A stretch of 64,000 nt of DNA, from contig JACJZU010000001.1 of the NCBI GenBank assembly GCA_020635435.1, positions 310,001-374,000 of the forward strand, read 5' to 3'. This document shows positions 29,801 to 38,869 of this stretch, one piece after another. Below the pieces are notes generated by a model. That model had not been told where the DNA came from and did not search any database. It saw only the letters and a list, made by a program, of their open reading frames with translations. The stretch is from Flavobacteriales bacterium (GTDB lineage: Bacteria; Bacteroidota; Bacteroidia; NS11-12g; UBA9320). Each line of letters opens with the position of its first letter. Within the stretch, counting starts at the first letter, position 1. The position numbers and the translations under genes were made by a program.

Positions 29801-32800
29801 CAATGTATTCCCATTGGCTGAGAATCTGTACCATGCTGCCATGGTCTGACTGCCTTCAGCCTGGAACACATTGTTGTAGACGTTCAGGTACCCCGTTGCC
29901 GTACTTGTATTATAGAAATAAGCTGCAGATCCTGTGCTTGAAAGTCCGGTACCACTACCTATATAGAAGTTGTTGTGGTAAATATTCATATAGCTGCCAT
30001 ACAGGAAGCTACCCGCAGTTTGACTTGAACTGGTGGTCGAAGGACAACTGATGAAATTATTGGCGATAATGCTCTCTTTTCCACTGGTCGACGCACAATA
30101 CTGCAATAAAAGGGCTGTATTCGAATTCGACGTATTCGGACCAAAGATCTGATTGTTCTGAATGGACATCTGTCCATCGGAATAGGTCAACACCACAGTA
30201 CTTCCTGAAGTGTTGTTAGCCCCCATCGAAATCATGTTGTCGTTCAGTGTCAATGAATCCGAGAAGTAACACCAGATACCCGTGTAATAGGCACCGGAAA
30301 TGTTGTTCTTCTGGATCTGAATATTCTTGCACTCCGAGCCCGAGGTACTGTAGAACCAAACTCCACTGTACGCACCATTCAATATCTCGTTCTTCTCGAT
30401 GAGGATGTCGTGCGCTGCGTGATAACCATATGCATTCAAACCACCGTAGAAATTGATCGCGGCATTGTAAACGCTCAAAGTAGTGGTTGATTCAACCGCT
30501 TCGATCCTACAATTGCGGATCGTGATATTGTGAGGCATGTTCATCTCTGAACGATAACCGGCAAATGCAGACCCGTAAGAAGGATTTGTACCGGTATTGC
30601 GCACATGAATGCCATCGAAGATGATGTTATCGCAACTGTTGAAACGCACTACAAAGTAGTTGGCCGAATTTGTACTGGCGAATTGTAATACCGGCATGTT
30701 GGTATTTGTACTTGCCGAACGGAATGTGATGGTACTGGAAGGACTACTACCCATAATTCGGGTGATGTCCAGATTCTCCGTATAGGTACCTTCCTTCACA
30801 TCGAAGATCACATGTCCGCAAACACCACGACTCTGAACATGAGCTAGGGCATCATTGAAAGTGGTGAAATCCCCGCCGCTTGGCGCGATCGTAAATGTGC
30901 CACTGATTCCGCGGTTCACATCGGTCGAGTTTGTATCGTTCTTGGCGATCGGGTCTGTTTGACTGTTCGGTGAGGAAGTCCAAGCCATTAGGTTGACCGG
31001 TCCGGTTCCTGAACCAACTGTGAAAGTTCCCAAACTTACCTCGGCCGTTGAACCCTGTGCGATATTCCCGGTCCAGGAGACAGAAGATTGTGCTACACCA
31101 TCCACACTCCAATTGATCGTTACGGATTGCAGATTCAGGTTACCAAAGTTCTGAATACGAACCATGGCCGTATTGCTCGAGCAGATGATCTCTGGCATCA
31201 GGAAGGCAGTTACACCTGCGTCATTGTCAACGGCAGTATATTCATCCGCCCCAATGGATGGGTTGCTGCTTCTTCGCGACTCTCCATCAATATCAATTGT
31301 TACCGCGCTCAATGAGGTACCCGCAGAATCGAGAACAGATGTAAGGGCGTGAAGGTCCGTTGCACTGTAATACTTGGGGTCTACATTGTAACTGTTCGCA
31401 TCCGAACCGGTATACCCGGCAAATCCGGACAAGGTGGTGTAGTTGTTCGAGTTCGACTGGAAGATATTTCCTGAACCTGTACTGTAGAAATTATTGTAGT
31501 CGGAATTGAGGTAAGTATAGGTGCTAGAGAGTTGATATACAATGTATCCTCCTCCTGCATTAACTACGTTGTTGTTTATAAATTCATTTCCTGCATAGCT
31601 AGAACTAGAATACCCAAATGCTACCGATGCGGCAGTTGTACTGGTAGTATAACCGGAACTCGCATGAGTTCGGATACTGTTGTGATAGTATTTCTGATAG
31701 CTGTTGTAATAGGACTGAATTCCGGAATAGGCATTGGAAGTTCCATTTCCAATGGAAATGAAGTTGTTTGCGATTATTGCCGGATTTGCCGAGGATGCGT
31801 CACAATAATACTGGCTTATGCCGTAGCCATAGGTCTGCCCACTGATGTGATTCTCAGTGATACGCATAGCTCCATCGCAATAGCGAAGCAACATGGCATA
31901 ATAGGTTGAACTCGGACGGCAATTGAACGTGTTCCCTACTACAACCATATTATTCTGGTAGTAGCAATACATATTATAGTAGCCGCAGTTCTCGAAGATA
32001 TTGTTCTCGATCCGCCAGTCCTGGTCCATGAAGGTCACCGAACTGCTCTGACCGTAACAATAGATACCCATATATCCATCTTTGATGGTGTTGCCTTTGA
32101 TCACGATACTGTCGTTTATCCCGGTACCAGAAGGGTTATTGATCGTGTAGGCACTCGATGAAATGTTGGATTGCAACAGAGCATTCATGATCATGATCCG
32201 CTTATTGGAATTGGAGAAATTGATCACCTGAGAATAGGAACTTCCCTTGTTCTCCATATCGATCCCATCAAACGTGATAAAGGCGGCACCGTTGAAGTCG
32301 ACGATGTAGTTATCCGACGTACTCATGGATTCATAGCGCATCAGCGGGTTCTTGGAATTGGATGCCGCACTTTGGAAAGTGATCCAGTTGGCATTGGATG
32401 CGCCTGCAACCGGTCCAACAGAGATCTGCTCATTGTATGTGCCCTGTAGAACGTTAAAAGTCACCGGCCCGGACACTCCGGCACAACCCAAAGCATTTAA
32501 TGCCTCATTGAAAGTGGCATAATCTCCGCTCGTACCACCTATAGTATAGGCTCCCGACATGGGTATCCCAAAGTCAGCTTTGCTGCTATCGTTGATCGCG
32601 AGCCCGTCTGCATTGCCATTGGGGGAAGAAGTCCATGCCCGGATCGTCTCGCAACCCTTGGTATGCGAAAATCCGGTACTGAATGTCAAGGTATCGCGCT
32701 CGCAGGCATTCAGACTTGGCGTGAGCGTGAAGGTCTGACTGTCGAGTGTGCTTCCAACGGCATAATGTACTTTTACAGATGAGAGTGAGGTAGAACCATA

Positions 32801-35800
32801 GTTGCTCACAACTACGGTAACTGTCTGAGTACCGGAGGATACAATACCCGTCGGGGAAAGAATTTCACTCACACCGGCATCAAGAGATGCAGTCGGCACC
32901 TCGTCTGCACCCAAATGAGGACCAATACTGCTTCTGCTGTCCCCATCGATGTCGTCGCTGACCAAAGATGGTCCACGCTCGAAACAAGCGTCCGTCAAAT
33001 GCAGATCCGTAGCCGACTTGAATGGCGCCATTGCATTTATTGAATTGGCATCAAATCCGCTTCCGCTGTAGGAGTTCAAATTCGAACTGTTGACGGAATA
33101 GAGTGAAGTACCGTCCCGAACGTACATCAGGTTAGATCCCGCGTTGTTGTAGTAACTGTTATAATCCAGTCCTTGCGTATTGTAGGAATAGTAGGCATAG
33201 TAGCAATAAGAGCTTGAACTTCCGGATTGTATATGGATGATGTTGTTGCGGGTATCGTGATAATCCCCATAGTAATTATAGATCCCGTAAACTGTACTGG
33301 TTGAATTGGGATTTACATAGATCGTATTGTTATAAACATTCCAATAGTCAGTTACGCTTCCGGATGTAGTACCGCTAAAGTATATACCACTCGAATAGGT
33401 CGAGTAGAACATATTGTTTGCGATCAGTCCCGGGTCTGTTGAAGAATTTCCGGTGTAGGAAGTGTAGAGCGGATATCCGGCAGTTACCTGGTTATGCGTG
33501 ATCAGGATCGCTTCATTGTTCGAGGTGTAGTAACCACTGTTGTAATAGTAATTATATAAGTTGATACCATATCCATACTGACTCGAGATATTGGAGATCG
33601 TATTGTGTTGAATCCGTGTTCCACTGAATTGGGAGAGATACATACCATAGTAGTAGGAGTTACCTATGGTACAATGGCTGATGCGCAACCTTTCACTTGG
33701 ATTGGCCGCATCGGAATAACCAACTATCGCAAAATAACCCCCTGAAATGATCGAACTGTCGATGAAACAATCGACGCACTTCGCATTGCTCGAATAACTT
33801 GTCGTGCTATTGCTTATTACGACGGCATTGCTATTGGTCGTACTTGAGCTGGTCTGGCTCGGAACGACGATCTCGCAATTCGTCAAACCACAAGCCATTG
33901 TACTGTTCCCCTTGAATTGAACTGCCCAACCATACGAGGTATTCACCGATTCGATCTTCATGCCCCGGATGGTCGTGTATTGTGCATCCTCAAATATCAA
34001 GGTGGCGCGATCGGCACTTGAGGTTGTTACATTGTTGGTAACCAGGAACTTCCCTTGGCCATCGAGTGTTAAGGTAGCCGAAGCGGACAAACCCTGATAT
34101 GGAGGGATCACCCAGGGACCGCTTACAGTATCCGGAGCAAGCTTCAGGACCACATGTCCGGCAGCACCGGCGCAGTTCAATTTGTCCAATGCATCCTGCA
34201 GGGTCGCAAAATCGGCACCGCTTCCGCCAACTTTGTAGGTCCCTACCATACCAATACCATAATTTACCGTACTTGATGAGTCGTTCCCGGCTACATTATC
34301 CGTACTGCCATTGGGCTTCGATGTCCAGACCCGGATCTCTCCACAACCCGTCGTGAATGTGAATCCACTCGAGAAGGTGAGGGTATCCTTTTCACAACTC
34401 TTCAATGCTGTGCTCAACACGAAACGCTGTGTTACCGCCGAACCACCAGTTCGCAAGTAAGTTGCTTCGAAGGAGTCAATATCGGTGATCCCATAATTGG
34501 AAACTACGAATTGAACCGATTGTGATCCCGAAGTCACGCTTCCATTTGGAGAAAGTACCTCGGCAACCCCGATGTCAAGGGTACCTGTTGGGTACTCATC
34601 GCAACCCAAATGCGGCTGACTCGATCTGCTTTGTCCATCAATATCTGTGGACACTGCACCTATACTCGAGCCTCGCTTGAAACATGGATCGGTCAAGTGC
34701 AGATCCGATGAGGACGTGAAAGGCGTCATGAGTGTTACCGAATGTGCATCGTAATTACTTGAGGAATTCAAATTGCTCGCATCCAGCGTTGTGGAGGAAT
34801 AGCGCACCAAGTCGTTCGTCCCGTAATAATTGTTGTAATCCGAAATGCGGTCTACCCCATCCGGCGCTAGCGTGCTATACAAACAATTGGTTCCTCCATT
34901 CTCTTGATTGATGATGTTGTTCCTGAAATCAAAAGAGTCAACCCCACTCATGTACCAGCCATAGGTTGCAGCACCCCTCGAATTCACACTGTTGTGGTAG
35001 ATCTGCCAGTTGCGGAAAGGATAGGTTGAGCCGGATGCAGTCGTATATACTGCATAATTGCTGCTCCCACCAACGATCATATTGTTTATGATCTGACCGG
35101 GCTGCATAGAGGAATTCACCATATAGCCCAGCTGCAATCCATATCCATGGCTGCGGATAGTATTATTATTGAAAATATATTGACTTACCACATTCTGTAT
35201 CGGATTGAAACAGGCAACTCCGTATACATATTGATAGTTGTACGTACCAAACTCCACTACGTTGTTGGTGAATTGGATGCCGCTGGTATAATACATATAG
35301 ACCCCGTAGTAGTAGTAATTCTCGACTTTGCAGCTGTGCACCCGAACGTTCTTGTGATCCCCAGAAGATGAGGCATAGCAATACATTCCGTAGTAGCCTC
35401 CACTCAGGTAACTACTATCGATGGCGAAGTTCATATTCACACCTCCGCTGGTTTGTGAAGTTCCGCTGGTTCCACCCACCACCAGAGGAATGAAGTTGGA
35501 ACTACCGACTGTGGGTACGATCAGCGAACAATTCACGATGCGACAACTTTCGCTGTTTGCCACCTGGGCCGCCCAACCGTAAGAACTACCGCTGGCTTCA
35601 ATCGTCATGTCCCGTACTTCAACAAAAGCACAACCATCCATACTCAAGGTAGCTCTGTGTGCACTCGAACTTGTTTGCGCAAAGCTGATCTTCGTACTGG
35701 AAGCCCCGGCACCCTGAATTACAAGGCGGTTCGAGGAACTTGCCCCGGGAATGGCAGGCACCATCACCTGCTCCGTATGTGAACCTGAGGCTACCTTCAG

Positions 35801-37564
35801 CGTAACTGTGCCTGAAACACCGGCACACTTCAATACATCAAAGGCTGCGGCAAGACTGCTGAAGTCCGCACTGCTTCCGTAAACGGTATATGTTCCGGTC
35901 ATAGCCTGACTTATCGGCATGGCAGCCGTATCGTTGGAGGCCACCGGATCCGTTGTACTGTTCGGACTGCTTGTCCAAACTTTGAAATCGGTACATGAAG
36001 TTGGAGCGGTGAATCCCGTGGACATGGTCAGATTTGTGGATGCACAAGCTCCAAGGCTGGAAGTGAGTGAGAAGGTTTGACTCACCACAGAGGCGGATCC
36101 AACCTGGTAGTTCAGTGTTACCGAGCTCAAACTGTTCGAACCGTAATTCTTGATCCGGGCAATGACCGTTTGCGTGCCGGATCCCAGCGGAGCAGTTGGC
36201 GACAATATAGCCTCAACCCCTGCATCATTACTTCCCGAATTGGCCTCATATGCCCCTATATCGGGCGGATTGCTTCTCGTGTTTCCGTCAATATCCGTCC
36301 CCACGATCGACGTGAGGTTGTTCCCATTCACACAACCATCCTTGATGCTGAGGTCGGACAAACTGGCCCAACCCTGATTCACGCTTACGGAATTGGTACC
36401 GGGTCCGGATGCCCCGTTTCTGTAATACGGTCCGGTTCCCGACCAGTTGAAGAAATTATTGTAGTCCTCATTCACATTGGATGTGTTCGTGAGGTACAAC
36501 AAGTAATTACCCGAAGAGATGAAGGTATTATTCTGTACATCAACGTAAGAACCGGAACTGTAGAAACAAGAGTATACTGTAGATGTTGAAGAGATATTTG
36601 AAGCAAATGTGTTGTGGTAGATGTTCCAATAATCACTGCCCGGCATATAACATGTGTAGGAGAAACTGTAGGAATGGTCGCCCTGGAACACATTATTGTA
36701 CATCTCATTGCGGATAATATTACTGTACCCGTCACAACTCGAAGCGTACATAGTGGATCCAACGCAATTGATGAATTTGTTCCCGTTGATCCGAACCGGA
36801 GTGGTGGCACCACCCCTTACCAAATAAAAATACGAGGAATATGCCGAACTGTAGCTCCCATTTCCTCCATGAATGGTGTTGTTGATTATCTGCGTCCCTT
36901 CCGAGTAATAATTGTGAAGTCCCCGGTAGTAATAACCCTTGACCACCGAATTGCTCAATGTGAATTGTTCCAGATAATTACTCGAGGAGGAAGACCCATA
37001 TATATACAACGCGTAGGACCCATCCAACACATCGCAACTATCTATGGTCAAACGTCGCGCCTGTACCCCACTCAAATACACTGTACTGTATGTGCTGCTG
37101 GTGGTGCTGATATTATAACCGTCCAAAACGCAATTCCGAAACGAACAATCGTCGGAAGTGCTCTGAATACGCACAGCCTGATAGGCCGTAGTGGCGATGG
37201 TCATGTCCCGGAACGTGATGTTGTCGCCGCCGTTCAGCGTAACCGTAGCTGAAGAACTGCTGGAACTCAGGGTGGTACTCGTTTTGCCGGCACCCCGGAA
37301 CACCACATCGTACACTCCGCTGTTCGTAAATGCCGTGATGCTGATGTTTCCGCTGAATGAACCCGATGCCACGTTGAAGGTAACATCGGCACTGATACCA
37401 CTGCTGTTCAGATCGCTTACAGCCGCCGAGAAAGATGTGTAGTTCGTGCCACCCGAACCGGATGGATCAATGGTGTACGTTCCACTGAGCTGCGCCCATG
37501 CGGTGGTAACAGAGAATGCTAAAGCCAATAGCGTGAAAAGTGAATTGCGTAAAGAACGTTTCAT
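23852..37564 (-). CDS. Giant secreted PKD-repeat protein B with T9SS sorting domain
   Basis: About 4570 residues from the ATG at 37562-37564. The frame extends 17 codons further, but only from a GTG and without signal character, whereas MKRSLRNSLFTLLALAFSVTTAWA is a good signal peptide. The architecture is the same as in protein A: five beta-helix plus Ig-like units, PKD 1, three Ig-like repeats, 17 further PKD domains, and the same T9SS type A domain. The last roughly 1,400 residues are nearly identical to A apart from patches such as the 12th PKD domain (YSWDFGDGRTSSSAS here, YNWTFGDGRNSTGVN in A). The beta-helix units differ at many residues but keep length and closing motifs. A long outer-surface protein is predicted, possibly adhesive. 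Its upstream region carries two copies of a TGACA/TGTCA dyad that gene A lacks. Confidence 0.9.
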   Translation of the reverse strand: MKRSLRNSLFTLLALAFSVTTAWAQLSGTYTIDPSGSGGTNYTSFSAAVSDLNSSGISADVTFNVASGSFSGNISITAFTNSGVYDVVFRGAGKTSTTLSSSSSSATVTLNGGDNITFRDMTIATTAYQAVRIQSTSDDCSFRNCVLDGYNISTTSSTYSTVYLSGVQARRLTIDSCDVLDGSYALYIYGSSSSSNYLEQFTLSNSVVKGYYYRGLHNYYSEGTQIINNTIHGGNGSYSSAYSSYFYLVRGGATTPVRINGNKFINCVGSTMYASSCDGYSNIIRNEMYNNVFQGDHSYSFSYTCYMPGSDYWNIYHNTFASNISSTSTVYSCFYSSGSYVDVQNNTFISSGNYLLYLTNTSNVNEDYNNFFNWSGTGPYYRNGASGPGTNSVSVNQGWASLSDLSIKDGCVNGNNLTSIVGTDIDGNTRSNPPDIGAYEANSGSNDAGVEAILSPTAPLGSGTQTVIARIKNYGSNSLSSVTLNYQVGSASVVSQTFSLTSSLGACASTNLTMSTGFTAPTSCTDFKVWTSSPNSTTDPVASNDTAAMPISQAMTGTYTVYGSSADFSSLAAAFDVLKCAGVSGTVTLKVASGSHTEQVMVPAIPGASSSNRLVIQGAGASSTKISFAQTSSSAHRATLSMDGCAFVEVRDMTIEASGSSYGWAAQVANSESCRIVNCSLIVPTVGSSNFIPLVVGGTSGTSQTSGGVNMNFAIDSSYLSGGYYGMYCYASSSGDHKNVRVHSCKVENYYYYGVYMYYTSGIQFTNNVVEFGTYNYQYVYGVACFNPIQNVVSQYIFNNNTIRSHGYGLQLGYMVNSSMQPGQIINNMIVGGSSNYAVYTTASGSTYPFRNWQIYHNSVNSRGAATYGWYMSGVDSFDFRNNIINQENGGTNCLYSTLAPDGVDRISDYNNYYGTNDLVRYSSTTLDASNLNSSSNYDAHSVTLMTPFTSSSDLHLTDPCFKRGSSIGAVSTDIDGQSRSSQPHLGCDEYPTGTLDIGVAEVLSPNGSVTSGSQSVQFVVSNYGITDIDSFEATYLRTGGSAVTQRFVLSTALKSCEKDTLTFSSGFTFTTGCGEIRVWTSKPNGSTDNVAGNDSSSTVNYGIGMVGTYKVGGSGADFATLQDALDKLNCAGAAGHVVLKLAPDTVSGPWVIPPYQGLSASATLTLDGQGKFLVTNNVTTSSADRATLIFEDAQYTTIRGMKIESVNTSYGWAVQFKGNSTMACGLTNCEIVVPSQTSSSTTNSNAVVISNSTTSYSSNAKCVDCFIDSSIISGGYFAIVGYSDAANPSERLRISHCTIGNSYYYGMYLSQFSGTRIQHNTISNISSQYGYGINLYNYYYNSGYYTSNNEAILITHNQVTAGYPLYTSYTGNSSTDPGLIANNMFYSTYSSGIYFSGTTSGSVTDYWNVYNNTIYVNPNSTSTVYGIYNYYGDYHDTRNNIIHIQSGSSSSYCYYAYYSYNTQGLDYNSYYNNAGSNLMYVRDGTSLYSVNSSNLNSYSGSGFDANSINAMAPFKSATDLHLTDACFERGPSLVSDDIDGDSRSSIGPHLGADEVPTASLDAGVSEILSPTGIVSSGTQTVTVVVSNYGSTSLSSVKVHYAVGSTLDSQTFTLTPSLNACERDTLTFSTGFSHTKGCETIRAWTSSPNGNADGLAINDSSKADFGIPMSGAYTIGGTSGDYATFNEALNALGCAGVSGPVTFNVLQGTYNEQISVGPVAGASNANWITFQSAASNSKNPLMRYESMSTSDNYIVDFNGAAFITFDGIDMENKGSSYSQVINFSNSNKRIMIMNALLQSNISSSAYTINNPSGTGINDSIVIKGNTIKDGYMGIYCYGQSSSVTFMDQDWRIENNIFENCGYYNMYCYYQNNMVVVGNTFNCRPSSTYYAMLLRYCDGAMRITENHISGQTYGYGISQYYCDASSANPAIIANNFISIGNGTSNAYSGIQSYYNSYQKYYHNSIRTHASSGYTTSTTAASVAFGYSSSSYAGNEFINNNVVNAGGGYIVYQLSSTYTYLNSDYNNFYSTGSGNIFQSNSNNYTTLSGFAGYTGSDANSYNVDPKYYSATDLHALTSVLDSAGTSLSAVTIDIDGESRRSSNPSIGADEYTAVDNDAGVTAFLMPEIICSSNTAMVRIQNFGNLNLQSVTINWSVDGVAQSSVSWTGNIAQGSTAEVSLGTFTVGSGTGPVNLMAWTSSPNSQTDPIAKNDTNSTDVNRGISGTFTIAPSGGDFTTFNDALAHVQSRGVCGHVIFDVKEGTYTENLDITRIMGSSPSSTITFRSASTNTNMPVLQFASTNSANYFVVRFNSCDNIIFDGIHVRNTGTNPSYGSAFAGYRSEMNMPHNITIRNCRIEAVESTTTLSVYNAAINFYGGLNAYGYHAAHDILIEKNEILNGAYSGVWFYSTSGSECKNIQIQKNNISGAYYTGIWCYFSDSLTLNDNMISMGANNTSGSTVVLTYSDGQMSIQNNQIFGPNTSNSNTALLLQYCASTSGKESIIANNFISCPSTTSSSQTAGSFLYGSYMNIYHNNFYIGSGTGLSSTGSAAYFYNTSTATGYLNVYNNVFQAEGSQTMAAWYRFSANGNTLRTDYNSYDADYVAFDNSAYTDVASMSAISGNDSNSIDANPYYNSGSDLHVNQSALYMAGMPLGFTKDIDGDSRPTVPTIGAHEIAPNVSVLAVWSDTLCGHDRADGPVRVTLRNDGDIDMHDIPVSFHVDGGAVTTELVAGPLGFGKTETFTLTSKAAFAGYADFMLKAWTSSPDTDRSGDTATGTVPYWPYPVNNFTHADTCYGDAVRFTNTSSVTSGSIASYSWNFGDGSSSTAGSPTHTYSGSGKYMVQLSSISDKGCVDTLKTEVRVMTDLLAGSIGSDQTICYDFSPAALTSTTDASQSAGMYEYQWQMSTDNATWSDITGATSADYAPGNLKSDTYFRRSVKTSIGCGPKYTSSVKITVYDELMAGSISGDQDICYNTVPAALSNTGAPTGGDGTWTYEWERSTDQNNWTTITGATSTGYQPVRLTKTTWYRRKDIGGSGCGFKYTSAVKVNVYDPVDGGIVGPSHESCPNTVPDLLGTTTAASGGDGTYTYKWQVSADKVNWSDIASATSETYQEGVLNKTTHYRRLATSGSGCGSDYSEVATISMAAVPQASFAASNHCFNDVLPLTNFSNIKKGSITNYMWYFGDGNTSSDLTPKHTYQTDGKKTIKLVVTSNIGCLDSTERSVTVSNIPTASFSSFYDCDVDSIRFKNTTSVNCGKINAFRWEFGDGKSSSLQNPTHRYASSGTYTVKLVIDLPGGFSDSVFHTVSQYERSTASFTTNDVCFGENVTFTNSSTNAVSYDWDFADNNLSKLTSPSHFYRVIGKYTVKLKAYDGNGCFATTSASVTVKVKPVAYFTTDNRCDGDSVPFFNGTDYGDTYSWDFGDNSTSTQKDPKHLYGTSGSYDITLYAFNNNGCKDTSYGKTNVWVLPSASFSVGNGCVGQKIDFTNSSSTASQYVWSFGDGQNATGRDASHVYGSAGTYTAKLEIVTTEGCSDMATATVTIYDNPVADFAVGDVCLGTATSFTNNSSLKTGTMSYTWDFGDGTGSSMANPVHTYAAAGSYTVSLKVDAPGGCSDMMVKTVQVKVQPASAFTATTACAGTATMFTNNSTNANSYSWTFGDGNSSSAFEPRHTYASAGTYTVTLKAMNANGCEHVSTMSVTVNPMPMASISANTVCAGTATMFTNNTTISAGSLSYSWDFGDGSSSTQAAPSHTYAGAGTYVAILTASSAAGCTDKASVSVVVNANPVADFAGTNVCVGNATTLMNYSTGATSYTWNFGDGSAQSTAQSPSHTYATANTYTVLLTARNAVGCSSVKSVNVVVYAAPTASFSQNNACVGTAMNFTNSSSTGTYLWTFGDGGTSTASSPSYTYTKSGSFNVNLKVTNGFGCESDVTRAVTVYAAPKAGFTAGDACLGSATSFSNNSTGATSYSWDFGDGRTSSSASPSNTYAAAGTYTVTLVATSANGCTNTFQSKVAVNTNPTASFTANNVCLGDMVNFTNTSSTGASSWNFGDGSTGNTGNPSHSYAAAGSYNVRLTVTNAAGCRASFNRTVQVNAVPTVSFSSNALCSGPEASFTNTSSGASSYSWSFGDGKTSTQSDPTHMYSGTGTYLVRLTGTSGAGCKASTQATVQVYSAAVADFSAAGVCAGNSTSFINLSSNAVKSSWNFGDGNSSTAVLPTHTYASSGNYNVTLQVENAIGCSKQVTKVVNVYVNPVSSFTAANGCQGDVLNFTNNSTNGASYLWNFGDGSTSTAMGGSHTYSGNGSRTITLKVVSSNGCTSESSRTIEVYERPFANFAISNTCEGELTRFVNTSLNGASYSWAFGDGSTSTIENPTHQYASSGSYTASLTVNNSNCSDTYSMPFAINAAPDAGFTFDVAGRDVNFTANTTTGVSSYEWDFNDGSGSGEASPKHVYGKAIQQTFNVCLRVTDVNGCSSQECEDVSVDILGAKEVDRSNFAIYPNPTSGMLHVQLDQVMGDVSIEVMDMIGNIVRVPQTDGGTLRYSLDISDLAEGVYLVRVVNGQVETTQRVVLSK

Positions 37565-37691
37565 AGAAGACAATAAAGTTTTAATCAGTTTTAGGTAAAG
37601 TGGAACAAACACCACTTCGACACCTCTAAGAATCAGGCAGTTAGAATCACCCGAAAGGATTCATCACAAGAAAGTCAGGATAGCGTCATGG

Positions 37692-37705
37692 GTGACATTT
37701 GTCAC
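37692..37705. promoter_or_regulatory. Dyad GTGACATTTGTCAC, possible operator 1
   Basis: GTGACA and TGTCAC form a perfect dyad around two central bases. It lies about 130 bp upstream of giant gene B and about 142 bp upstream of the divergent DUF4340 gene. The regulator is unknown. Confidence 0.4.
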
Positions 37706-37762
37706 AATTACATCGCTAAAATATTACGGAAAAATAGAAATGCAATCTTTTATTGACTTTTT

Positions 37763-37774
37763 TGACATTTGTCA
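37763..37774. promoter_or_regulatory. Dyad TGACATTTGTCA, possible operator 2
   Basis: An exact second copy of the 12-base core, 70 bp from the first and in the same orientation. It is 61 bp before the promoter element of the DUF4340 gene. Confidence 0.4.
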
Positions 37775-37834
37775 CGGCTGCGTGTCGAGTCCATTCAGAC
37801 ATAGATCGGCGACCGATGAGCACCTTTGCTCTGC

Positions 37835-37842
37835 TATCTTTG
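37835..37842 (+). promoter_or_regulatory. -7 promoter element for the DUF4340 gene
   Basis: TATCTTTG matches TAnnTTTG and ends 4 bp before the ATG at 37847, implying a leaderless or nearly leaderless transcript. Confidence 0.6.
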
Positions 37843-37846
37843 CACC

Positions 37847-38869
37847 ATGAAAAAGATCCTATGGCTCGGCATTCTGGTGCTTATCGTTACAGCACTCAGC
37901 TATCTCGTCCTCCGAAAACAAAACGGCAACGACTCCACGCTCAATCCGAGTGAGATCGATTTCAAGGTCGACGATCCGGAAAACGTCACAAGGATCTTTC
38001 TGACCAACAAACTCGGGAAACGTATCCTACTCGACAAAAAGCCCGATGGCACCTGGACCTTGAACGATTCTCTACCGGCCTGGCAAAAACAAGTGGACCT
38101 GCTCCTCCACGAAACCATGGCCCGGCTCAGTGTGAAAGGGGTGGTTCACCAAAACGCCCGCGACAATATCGTTAGCCAGCTAGCCGCACTCGGTACTAAA
38201 GCGGAGATCTACAGAAATGGCGAGGAAAAACCTTTCAAGGAATACTATGTTGGCGGCACAACCCCCGATCTGCTCGGCACCTATTTCTGGATAGAAGGTG
38301 CAGAAGACCCCATGATCCTCGATATACCCGGTCATTCCGGTTTCGTGAACTCCCGATACGAACTCAATGCCGACTACTGGATAAGCCGCTCCGTATTCAC
38401 GGCAACAAGTGCAGATATAGCACTCATTCAGATCGATTATCCTCAAACTCCCGAAAATTCCTTTCGTATCACGCAGCGGAACGACAGTCTCGATCTCTCC
38501 GGTCCGATTGCCATCAACCGTTCCCCAAACGCCGGCGCCATACGCAGCTACCTCAATCTGTTTGAAAAACTAAATTTTGAGGGCTTCGTGGAGATGGAAA
38601 AGGAAAAACGTGACTCGATCACGGCTCAGGTTCCCGTTGCGATCATCACACTTACAAAAAGATCCGGACAATCCGACACCCTCACCATCTTCCCAAAAGG
38701 GTCCTACGAGGGCATGAAAGGTCTGTATGATAACAAGGGCAACCGACTGGCATACGATCCGGATCGGTATTATGCCATTTGGTCCAGATTACCCCGACTA
38801 TTGACCGTTCAGGACTACACCTTCGCCAAAGTTCTGCGCACGTACCCGGAATTCTTCAATCGCATATGA
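37847..38869 (+). CDS. DUF4340 domain-containing membrane-anchored protein
   Basis: 340 residues from the ATG at 37847, which follows the promoter element and gives MKKILWLGILVLIVTALSYLV, an uncleaved anchor or signal segment. The rest fits the DUF4340 family: VTRIFLTNKLGKRILLDK, a short W-containing repeat (DGTWTLND) and YYVGGTTPDLLGTYFWIEG. The C-terminal half has a long beta-rich segment with ISRSVF and SFRITQRND. DUF4340 proteins in Bacteroidota are of unknown biochemical function and often lie near ABC-transporter or gliding genes, but no such partner is here. The stop codon overlaps the next ATG (ATGA), so it is translationally coupled to the TerB-DnaJ gene. It is divergent from giant gene B. 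Confidence 0.7.
   Translation: MKKILWLGILVLIVTALSYLVLRKQNGNDSTLNPSEIDFKVDDPENVTRIFLTNKLGKRILLDKKPDGTWTLNDSLPAWQKQVDLLLHETMARLSVKGVVHQNARDNIVSQLAALGTKAEIYRNGEEKPFKEYYVGGTTPDLLGTYFWIEGAEDPMILDIPGHSGFVNSRYELNADYWISRSVFTATSADIALIQIDYPQTPENSFRITQRNDSLDLSGPIAINRSPNAGAIRSYLNLFEKLNFEGFVEMEKEKRDSITAQVPVAIITLTKRSGQSDTLTIFPKGSYEGMKGLYDNKGNRLAYDPDRYYAIWSRLPRLLTVQDYTFAKVLRTYPEFFNRI

Larger units (their letters stand above)
23792..37564 (-). repeat. Tandem gene duplication, copy B
   Basis: The partner of 9388-23136, head to tail. The left junction GGTCCATAAAAAA at about 23790 is followed by the same terminator and 3' gene end as in copy A. Similarity upstream of the start codons fades after a short shared AAGTTTTAA. 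Confidence 0.9.

Noticed and set aside
37565..37846. A gene in the 282-bp gap between giant gene B and the DUF4340 gene
   Set aside because: The upstream extension of the DUF4340 frame is seven codons of no homology. The rest holds only the two dyads and a promoter.
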